Part shown: piece after piece, positions 31,483 through 37,166 of the stretch
Layout of the letters: every line of letters starts with the position of its first letter
Position numbering within the stretch: position 1 is the first letter of the stretch
Virus record (IMG/VR): IMGVR_UViG_3300008266_000177
Coordinates: 1-38,014 of that record
DNA length: 38,014 nucleotides
Strand: one strand, 5' to 3'
Source of the DNA: a virus
The notes under the pieces: generated by a model
Databases searched by the model: none
Told to the model about the DNA's origin: nothing
What the model saw: the letters and a program-made list of their open reading frames with translations, nothing else
Position numbers and translations under genes: made by a program

Positions 31483-32300
31483 CAGAACGGCGCTCCTTTC
31501 GTGGCCTTGCGAGCAACTGGCTTTACGGGCTTGCCATCAGCCGCTTTGCGGCACACCCACAGGTTGTTGCGAGCGTGATCCTCATGCAACGGGCCAAAGA
31601 TGTTGCTGATGGCGTCGTTGTCGAAGTACTGTTCCAACGCCTTGCGAACTTCCAGTACAGCTGCCTTGCTGCAGCCAGTGGGGTCAACCTTGCCGATGTG
31701 CTTGATGTCCATGAATGTGCCAAAGCGGCGCTCGATGACGTAGCCAGCTTTCTCGATGGCGGCCTGCAGCTCAGGCACTTTGTACTCATGGATGTGGTTC
31801 TTGGCATGGCGCACGCCGTCATAGACTGGAGTCGAGAGCAGCAACACGCCGCCCGGCTTAGTGGCTGCAAACATGGCCTTGAGTAGGTTGGCCCCATGCT
31901 CGACCTTCATGTGCTCAATGACTTCGTAGTTGACGACGACGTCAAAGCCCTCAGGACGCGCCTTCAGGAGTTCTTTGTAGCGCTCGACGAAGTTGAACTC
32001 GCCCAGGAACTGGAGGCGCTGGCTATTAGACGGCTTCAACTTATTGAGGTCCACGCCAGTGTAGTGGTTGACATGAGCAGCTGCACCGCCTGTGAGAATC
32101 TTGCTGAGCGGTTTGTCTTCGCCGCAGCCGACTTCGAGGACGTTGTGCTTGGCCGTGATGAAGCGACGTGCAAAGCTCCAGCGCCAAAAGTGGGCGGAGT
32201 AGTCGCGGTGCAGAGTGCGGCCGTGACCCGCTTCGTGCAGTTGAGTAGTGTCGTAGTCGCGGGCGTCGCGAGAGACTTCTTTAGTGCTTGCTTTTGGCAT
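31482..32300 (-). CDS. SAM-dependent methyltransferase (class I)
   Basis: A 272-aa class I methyltransferase. Motif I is VLEVGCGEDKP (54-64), the acidic end of strand 2 is YTGVDLN, and motif IV is VVNYEVIEHM, followed by GGVLLLSTPVY. The lack of DPPY or NPPY argues against an amino-methylating DNA methyltransferase, and the family resembles small-molecule or sugar O/C-methyltransferases. It adjoins the MazG-like gene and may modify a nucleotide, a base adduct or a surface molecule. The C-terminal tail is basic (KPVKPVARKATKGAPF). Confidence 0.85.
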   Translation of the reverse strand: MPKASTKEVSRDARDYDTTQLHEAGHGRTLHRDYSAHFWRWSFARRFITAKHNVLEVGCGEDKPLSKILTGGAAAHVNHYTGVDLNKLKPSNSQRLQFLGEFNFVERYKELLKARPEGFDVVVNYEVIEHMKVEHGANLLKAMFAATKPGGVLLLSTPVYDGVRHAKNHIHEYKVPELQAAIEKAGYVIERRFGTFMDIKHIGKVDPTGCSKAAVLEVRKALEQYFDNDAISNIFGPLHEDHARNNLWVCRKAADGKPVKPVARKATKGAPF

Positions 32301-32333
32301 GATAGTTCCTTTGCGTTTGATGGATGCCGGTGT

Positions 32334-32357
32334 GAGGCGACTTGTCGGCGTCGCCTC
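32334..32357 (-). other. Intergenic hairpin without U tract
   Basis: GAGGCGAC (32334-32341) and GTCGCCTC (32350-32357) form a perfect 8-bp stem with an 8-nt loop in the 66-bp gap between the 218-aa protein gene and the methyltransferase gene. No U tract follows on either strand. It could be a message-processing or stabilising element, setting different levels for the genes on each side. Confidence 0.6.
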
Positions 32358-32366
32358 GAGGCCGTG

Positions 32367-33023
32367 TTACTTTGCCACCTTGGCTTCGGGCGGATTGGCG
32401 CCTTGCTTCTTCAGGTGGTTGCGATACCATTTGACGTAGCCACGCTTCTTTTCGTCCAGACCGAACTCGGTTTGAACCTTCTCAAAGATTTGGTCGTCGG
32501 TCAACTTGCCAGCCATGATCAAATCTTGAAACATCTGAGCAGCCGAGGGTTTCTTCTCCCCAGCCTTGGCGGGCTTTGACACTGGCTTCTTCACCGCCGG
32601 ATCAACAGCTCGGCGACCGGCTTTAACCTCGGTCGTCTTTGCTGCCGGCTTCTTGGCGGCGGGTTTTGCTGCTTTGGTGGCAGCCGGCTTCTCAGCCGTG
32701 GTTTGCTTTTTGGCGGTAGCCATTTCGAGCTCCTGTTTGCTTACGTTGATGACTTGGCCAAGATATTCCATGGCCTCCTTTGTCGCCCCGAGGGTCTGGC
32801 TGTAGTTCACAAAGAGCTGACATGCCTTCTCAACAGGGTATCCTTCCATCGGCGTGAACCGCTGGTCGAATGAATCCGCCGACGTCGAATGGACCTCAAG
32901 GCCCAAAATGATGTCTAGCGGAATGAACTTGACAAGACCTGCACTGCGCTCAACTTGAATGCAGGTGCGTCTGTTGTGGTCGTGGCACGGCATGACCGCC
33001 GGTGCTTGCTTCTTAGTTGCCAT
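32367..33023 (-). CDS. Two-part protein with internal start; basic linker and C-terminal domain
   Basis: A 218-aa protein. The start at 33023 has TGGAGA 9 bases upstream. Residues 1-100 are a small folded part (PCHDHNRRTC, LVKFIPLDIILGLEV, FTPMEGYPVEKACQLF). Exactly at residue 101 an in-frame ATG (32723) follows AGGAG by 6 bases, so a 118-aa C-terminal product is probably also made. That product has a Lys/Ala/Pro linker of histone-tail type (AAKPAAKKPAAK) and a C-terminal helical domain (DLIMAGKLTDDQIFEKV, then YVKWYRNHLKKQG) that is paralogous to the end of the protein at 33458-33877. It resembles two genes fused by stop loss. DNA or RNA binding is suggested by charge only. Confidence 0.75.
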   Translation of the reverse strand: MATKKQAPAVMPCHDHNRRTCIQVERSAGLVKFIPLDIILGLEVHSTSADSFDQRFTPMEGYPVEKACQLFVNYSQTLGATKEAMEYLGQVINVSKQELEMATAKKQTTAEKPAATKAAKPAAKKPAAKTTEVKAGRRAVDPAVKKPVSKPAKAGEKKPSAAQMFQDLIMAGKLTDDQIFEKVQTEFGLDEKKRGYVKWYRNHLKKQGANPPEAKVAK

Positions 33024-33258
33024 TCTTTTTATCTCCAGAAAGTTGATCAGCGATGACGGACAATTCAAGAAGGCCTTGCATCAAGACCTTGGCTTCAGGC
33101 CAGTACTGTGGTCCATAGACCTGCCAGTGAAGCTGAACTGTGCCGTTCTTCTTGCTCACGAGAGCACGCCTACCGCCGTCGATGTACAGCTGGAAGCGAA
33201 TCTCCTCGTGCGTGCTCTCGTCAATAATCTCGATGGTGTCCGGGTTGCTGATGGTCAT
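33013..33258 (-). CDS. Unknown small protein, 81 aa
   Basis: An 81-aa alpha/beta protein starting at 33258, where the ATG overlaps the stop of the upstream gene (ATGA) and GGGG lies 7 bases upstream. The first 45 residues are beta-rich (TIEIIDESTHEEIRFQLYI, then GTVQLHWQVYG). A helix follows (EAKVLMQGLLELSVIADQL). The end overlaps the start of the 218-aa gene by 11 bases. I do not recognise a family. Confidence 0.7.
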   Translation of the reverse strand: MTISNPDTIEIIDESTHEEIRFQLYIDGGRRALVSKKNGTVQLHWQVYGPQYWPEAKVLMQGLLELSVIADQLSGDKKNGN

Positions 33259-33455
33259 TTGCATTCCCCATCGTACGGAGGCCAACCAGTGCGGTTGTTG
33301 GCTAGCACACCGGCTTTTGCTTCGGCTTTCCAAGTGGCAACCATGGAGCAGTAGTTCTCGTGCTGGGCATCAGCGTCCTCAGCATCGAAGTGGCCAACAA
33401 CACCAACCAAGATGAGAAGAGCGGCGGCCAAAGCCGCCTTGTTCAGCGCACTCAT
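33255..33455 (-). CDS. Small exported or membrane-anchored protein, 66 aa
   Basis: A 66-aa protein with an N-terminal signal-like helix (residues 5-22, NKAALAAALLILVGVVGHF). A short outer region follows with two Cys (C36, C65) around ATWKAEAKAGV and GWPPYDGEC, perhaps a disulfide in the periplasm. If cleaved, the ADAQ region is a possible site. It lies among early genes rather than in the lysis block, which suggests action on the envelope during infection, such as superinfection exclusion; that is speculation. The ATG at 33455 has CAAGGAAG about 6 bases upstream. Confidence 0.7.
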   Translation of the reverse strand: MSALNKAALAAALLILVGVVGHFDAEDADAQHENYCSMVATWKAEAKAGVLANNRTGWPPYDGECK

Positions 33456-33457
33456 GA

Positions 33458-33877
33458 TCAAGCTTCCTTGGGCAGGAGACCAGTGCGCTTCATCTCGCAA
33501 CGATACCAAGTAGGGTAGTGCTTCTTGGAATCATCAAGGTTGAACTGCTGCTTCAGTGCTTCCCAGACTTCTTGGTTAGTCTTGCCAGACAGGATCAACT
33601 CACGCGCCGTGGCAGAGATGCCCATCTTCTTCGGCTTGACTTCGACAACCGGGTCGGCAGCGCGACGACCTGCCTTAACAACCTTGGCCTTAGGTTCGGC
33701 AGCGGCAACTGGCTTGGGGTTCTTCAAAGACTCAAGATGGGCGGCAGCTGCGCCGAGCTTGCACTCGAACTTGTCGCCAACCTTCGTGATGAAGAGGTTG
33801 TAGTCGCGAGCCTGAAGGCCGAGCTTACGCAGGGCTGAAGTGGCAGAGTCGCGGGCGGTGTAGGTCTTGGTCGTCAT
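33458..33877 (-). CDS. Early protein with WYR-type C-terminal domain, 139 aa
   Basis: The first gene behind promoter P4; the ATG at 33877 (MTTKTYTARD) follows GCTGAGGA. Residues 1-60 are a small folded part (ATSALRKLGLQARDYNLFI, FECKLGAAAAHLESL). A KAGRRAADP linker follows, then a C-terminal helical domain (ARELILSGKTNQEVWEALKQQF, then HYPTWYRCEMKRTG). The linker and C-terminal domain are paralogous to the end of the 218-aa protein at 32367-33023. The helical end looks like a short DNA-binding or docking domain. Function unknown. Confidence 0.8.
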   Translation of the reverse strand: MTTKTYTARDSATSALRKLGLQARDYNLFITKVGDKFECKLGAAAAHLESLKNPKPVAAAEPKAKVVKAGRRAADPVVEVKPKKMGISATARELILSGKTNQEVWEALKQQFNLDDSKKHYPTWYRCEMKRTGLLPKEA

Positions 33878-33902
33878 GGTAGGGTCCTCAGCAAGGTTTG
33901 TT

Positions 33903-33927
33903 CGGTCAAGCACCATTGCGTTGACCG
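33903..33927 (-). other. 5'-terminal RNA hairpin of the P4 transcript
   Basis: CGGTCAA (minus strand, 33927-33921) pairs with TTGACCG (33909-33903): 7 bp with an 11-nt loop, starting next to the P4 transcript start (about 33928). It matches the placement of the P3 hairpin but has a longer stem and an unrelated loop. Confidence 0.65.
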
Positions 33928-33934
33928 TGATTAG

Positions 33935-33976
33935 ATTTTAGTGTGCCACGATGGGCTTGTAAACACCTATTTTCAA
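33935..33976 (-). promoter_or_regulatory. Leftward sigma70-type promoter P4
   Basis: Minus strand: -35 TTTACA (33963-33958), 17-bp spacer, -10 TAAAAT (33940-33935), start near 33928. TTGAAA (33976-33971) lies 7 bp upstream as in P2 and P3. It sits directly after the helicase stop and drives the operon ending with dCMP deaminase. Confidence 0.85.
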
Positions 33977-33977
33977 A

Positions 33978-35447
33978 TTATTTGCGCAATTTTTTGAGCG
34001 CGTCGAACAAAGCATTCTGCCCACGTCGCTTCGACTTCACAGCGGCCAACACCACTTCATCGACCGTCCCACGGGCCATGATGTGGTGCACAAAGACCTT
34101 TTTGCTCTTGTTGCCCTGACGAAGCACTCGGCGGATGAACTGGTCATAGAGCTCGTAGTCCCATGTGAGTGAATGCCAGCAGACGTGGTTGCCCATCTCC
34201 TGCAGGTTCAACCCGTGGGCCATGGCTTGAGGGTGGCCGAGCAACACAGGCAGCTTGCCAGCATTCCAAAGGTGCTCAAGCTCAGCTGACCGCTTGGCCG
34301 ACACGCCGCCACCGATGTACGGAACATCCTGGCCAAGCTTCTCACGCAACCGATCGAGGTCGTGCTCGAAGTCGTAGGCCACCAGAAGCGGGCTGCCTTG
34401 TAGCTCATCGATTAGATCAGCCAGTGCATCGACCTTCTCAGTGTGCAGGTTTACCCACTCACGCTTGGACTTGGGCAACTTGACTAAGGCCTGCACCTCG
34501 GGGTCAAGGTAGATGCCGCCATTGGCCACCTGACGACACTTCATGGAGGCGGCTGCAGCTGTTGACGCAACAATGATCTTGGCATCAAGCTTGGCAATCA
34601 GGTCCTCCTCCAACTGGTTGTACATGGTCATCACGTCAGATGGCAGGTCGATGCGGATGTTGTTCTCAATCAGCGCCGGCATGTCAAGGTAGTCGTCGGC
34701 GGCCATGCGCAAAGCAAGTGGACTGATGCGCTCATAGATCTCGTCCTCAGCACCTTCGCGGATGTTCCAACTAAAGCCGTCGTGGCTCGGCACAAAGTAC
34801 TTCATGCGGTAGTGGCTGATGTAGGGACCCAGCGTCCGTCCTTGGTCGAGGATGTAGCACTGGCCAAACAGATCGAGCAGGCCATTGGAGGCCGGTGAAC
34901 CAGTCAGGCCCCAGCGGCGACGGAAGGTGTTGAGCACCAGCTTCAGACCCTTGAAGCGGTTAGTGTTGGTGTGCTTGAACTTGGACAGCTCATCGACGAC
35001 CAACGTGTCGAAGCCCAAGTTCTTGAAGCGACGCAGATCGACTTCGACCTTGGTCTTGCCCTGCGCAGTCTTGGTCTTCTTGGCTTGCAGGAGCCAATCG
35101 AGACCCTCAGGGTTGATGACGTAGACGTCGGCATCAGACTTCAACGCCTCTTCCTTCTTGGCGCCATGCAGCACTGCCACCTTGAGTCCGCCGAAGTCAG
35201 TCCACTTGTTGACCTCCTTGGGCCATACGCTGTAGCAGACGCGCAATGGGGCGATGAGCAGGACCTTGTCCAGCAGTTTCTTCTGCTTGAGCAGCTTGAT
35301 GGCAGCCAGCGTGATGCTAGTCTTCCCCAGCCCTGGATCTAAGAACAGCGCAGATGCTGCGTGCTCGAGCAAGAATTTGACGGCCTTCTTTTGATAGGCG
35401 TGTGGCTGCCACGGCTTCGATGACGGCGGAAAAAGCTCTGATTGCAT
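33978..35447 (-). CDS. SNF2-type superfamily 2 helicase
   Basis: A 489-aa SF2 ATPase of the SNF2/DEAD-like phage group. Motif I is DPGLGKT (37-43), motif II DELS (152-155), motif III LTGSPASNG (181-189), and motif VI lies in DQFIRRVLRQGN near residue 440. The N-terminal WQPHAYQKKAV provides the Q-type motif, so a start far downstream of 35447 is not possible. The first 131 bases overlap the end of the VRR-NUC gene in another frame. Pairing of this helicase with a VRR-NUC nuclease is common in phages and suggests joint work on recombination or fork DNA. Confidence 0.94.
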   Translation of the reverse strand: MQSELFPPSSKPWQPHAYQKKAVKFLLEHAASALFLDPGLGKTSITLAAIKLLKQKKLLDKVLLIAPLRVCYSVWPKEVNKWTDFGGLKVAVLHGAKKEEALKSDADVYVINPEGLDWLLQAKKTKTAQGKTKVEVDLRRFKNLGFDTLVVDELSKFKHTNTNRFKGLKLVLNTFRRRWGLTGSPASNGLLDLFGQCYILDQGRTLGPYISHYRMKYFVPSHDGFSWNIREGAEDEIYERISPLALRMAADDYLDMPALIENNIRIDLPSDVMTMYNQLEEDLIAKLDAKIIVASTAAAASMKCRQVANGGIYLDPEVQALVKLPKSKREWVNLHTEKVDALADLIDELQGSPLLVAYDFEHDLDRLREKLGQDVPYIGGGVSAKRSAELEHLWNAGKLPVLLGHPQAMAHGLNLQEMGNHVCWHSLTWDYELYDQFIRRVLRQGNKSKKVFVHHIMARGTVDEVVLAAVKSKRRGQNALFDALKKLRK

Positions 35448-35685
35448 TGTCGTGTACCTCTACTTGGTAGCCCAACTGCTTGAGCTGGGCGTGGATGTAT
35501 TCTTGTTTTGGTTCAGGCTCTTCGCCCGGCCGCTTAAACTCAATCAACAACGGACGACCACCGGGAATCCAGAAAATTCTGTCTGGGTACCCTGTGTCGC
35601 CCGGCGTCACGAGTTTGGAGCCGATGATCCCGAGGTGTTTCCACGCCAGGTCAACGGCATCACGTTCGATCTTTGATTCTCTCAT
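35317..35685 (-). CDS. VRR-NUC domain nuclease
   Basis: A 122-aa nuclease of the VRR-NUC group (PD-(D/E)XK fold, related to Holliday-junction resolvases and FAN1). Catalytic residues are D35 (GYPDRIF), E49 and K51 (LIEFKRPG) and Q61 (EPKQ). It probably cuts branched or flap DNA. The C-terminal 43 codons overlap the helicase N-terminus, an unusually long overlap, and the tail there is Arg/Ala-rich (ARARSICAVLRSRAG). The start overlaps the TraR-like stop by 4 bases. Confidence 0.93.
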   Translation of the reverse strand: MRESKIERDAVDLAWKHLGIIGSKLVTPGDTGYPDRIFWIPGGRPLLIEFKRPGEEPEPKQEYIHAQLKQLGYQVEVHDNAIRAFSAVIEAVAATRLSKEGRQILARARSICAVLRSRAGED

Positions 35686-35870
35686 GGAAGCTTGTGAAGG
35701 TCACGGCAAGGAGCGCAGACACCGTTTACCAGGCGTCCTGACCACTCGCCGCAAAGATCACAATCACCTGGTCGGCCAACTGGTATCTTGGCCGCTTCTT
35801 CACGGGTCTTCTTGATCATCGCTTCGTCCCATGGAGCGTCGCGATCTAGTTGGCGATCGACCTCATCCAT
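35682..35870 (-). CDS. TraR/DksA-like zinc finger protein
   Basis: A 62-aa protein. The acidic N-terminal helix begins MDEVDRQLDRD and a zinc finger follows with C37, C40, C52 and C55 (CDLC, 11 residues, CAPC). Phage TraR/DksA-like proteins of this size bind the secondary channel of host RNA polymerase and change promoter choice without ppGpp. Their finger spacing is usually about 17 residues, so this one is shortened. The start at 35870 gives a TGATG overlap with the exonuclease stop. Confidence 0.75.
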   Translation of the reverse strand: MDEVDRQLDRDAPWDEAMIKKTREEAAKIPVGRPGDCDLCGEWSGRLVNGVCAPCRDLHKLP

Positions 35871-36418
35871 CACTTAGCTCCACGCAGATGTTGGAGGACC
35901 TTGATGGCGTGCATCGCCTGAGTCTTGGCATCATCCAGTGCGTTGTGGTAGGTGCCGGTGCGATCGACCTTGATCGACGGCGCCATGCCCTTGAGGGTCC
36001 GAAAGCAGCGGTTGTTCCAGAACTCCCAGCCCGCCGTCAGGTTGGTGGCCGCGTAGCAGTTGATGAGGATCGCGTTGTCAAAGTCCGAACCGTTACCCCA
36101 GACACGGACGGCCTTGGGACCGAACTGCGCGAGGTACTCGTTGAAGCCGAGCAATGCCTTGTCTAACGCCTTGTTGCCACGGGCGGCTCGTGCCTGCTTG
36201 AGGACCTTCTGTGCCTCAGGGTTCTGCTTCTCCCACCAAGCCACGGTGTCCGGGTCGGTATGCAACCCAGCCGCTTCACAGCTTGCCACCTTGACGATCG
36301 TGTACAGCTCAGGACCCAACTTGCCGGTCTCGGCATCGAAGGCCACAGCGCCAATGGACAGGATGGAGCAGTCGGCACGGCGGCCCAAAGTCTCGAGGTC
36401 AACCATTACGTCTTTCAT
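35870..36418 (-). CDS. DnaQ/RNase T-like 3'-5' exonuclease
   Basis: A 182-aa DEDDh exonuclease. The motifs are VDLET (D7, E9), NGSDFDN (D114) and HNALDDA (H158, D163). The SILSIGAVAFD and GLHTDPDTVAWWEKQNPEA segments match the phage/ExoVIII-like RNase T group. The start at 36418 has AAGGAG 6 bases upstream; a longer frame overlaps the Cas4-like gene and is rejected. It could trim DNA ends in recombination, degrade host DNA or process RNA; the polymerase has its own proofreading domain. Confidence 0.92.
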   Translation of the reverse strand: MKDVMVDLETLGRRADCSILSIGAVAFDAETGKLGPELYTIVKVASCEAAGLHTDPDTVAWWEKQNPEAQKVLKQARAARGNKALDKALLGFNEYLAQFGPKAVRVWGNGSDFDNAILINCYAATNLTAGWEFWNNRCFRTLKGMAPSIKVDRTGTYHNALDDAKTQAMHAIKVLQHLRGAK

Positions 36419-36428
36419 GTCATTCTCC

Positions 36429-37166
36429 TTAGTATTTGCACTGGCCGCCACCGGCCGCTTTGTTGGATGCGCGGTAGAAGCACCACCGACACTTGTCATT
36501 GGGGCGAGGAGCGAACTGCTTGTCGTTCAACATCGCCTTGGTCCGCTTCTCCCACAACTTCTTGAGTTTGGGGATGTCGGCTCGGGTGTACACCAGTGGC
36601 TTATCAGCCTCTGGGTACGTGATGCCGAGGTCCAAGTAGGCCAGCCGAGGCTTGACCTGCTGGATGTGCTCGTGCAGCAACAGAGCGGCCAGGGCGTAGA
36701 GCTCCAGCTGCTCAACGTAGTCCTCATTCATCTCGACGCGGAACTTACCAGTCTTCCAGTCCGTGATGATGAGGGTCTCGTCGTCCTCATGGTGGGCGCA
36801 GTCCAGCTTGATACGCAGCCAGCAGTTGATCCAATCGTCCCACTGAGTCTCATCCCAGTCCTTGGTGAAGGACCAGTTGTCTTCGACCACCATGCCGTTG
36901 ATTTTCTTCTTGTACTGGGCGCGCAGCTTCTTGATCTCGTCACCGAACAACTTGAGCTCTGGCGGCAGCGCGCGTCCTTCGCCCTTGATGTACTTCTCAG
37001 CCAGTTTGTGAATGGCATCGCCACGCTGCATGGCTTCGTTGCCGGGCTCACGGATGCGATCAATGGCACTCAACTTGAGCTTCAGCGGGCACTGCTTGTA
37101 GGTGCTGTAGCGGCTGAAGGACCAGCTTGTCACCTGCTTGATTGGGATCACTTTCTTGGTTGCCAT
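36429..37166 (-). CDS. Cas4/RecB-like PD-(D/E)XK nuclease with Fe-S cysteines
   Basis: A 245-aa nuclease. Features in order: WSFSRYSTYKQCP with C26, RGDAIHKLAEKY with H53, IITDWKTGK with D136 and K138, VEQLELYAL with Q153, and a C-terminal CRWC (C226, C229) with C243. One N-terminal and three C-terminal Cys are the set that holds a 4Fe-4S cluster in Cas4 and AddB-type exonucleases. It probably resects DNA ends in recombination. No Cas1/Cas2 or CRISPR array exists here, so a role in CRISPR adaptation is not implied. The start overlaps the polymerase stop (TGATG). Confidence 0.93.
   Translation of the reverse strand: MATKKVIPIKQVTSWSFSRYSTYKQCPLKLKLSAIDRIREPGNEAMQRGDAIHKLAEKYIKGEGRALPPELKLFGDEIKKLRAQYKKKINGMVVEDNWSFTKDWDETQWDDWINCWLRIKLDCAHHEDDETLIITDWKTGKFRVEMNEDYVEQLELYALAALLLHEHIQQVKPRLAYLDLGITYPEADKPLVYTRADIPKLKKLWEKRTKAMLNDKQFAPRPNDKCRWCFYRASNKAAGGGQCKY

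Noticed and set aside
36429-37166. Cas4-like nuclease as a sign of a phage CRISPR system
   Set aside because: No repeat-spacer array, Cas1, Cas2 or effector gene is present; Cas4/RecB-like nucleases are common in phage recombination modules.
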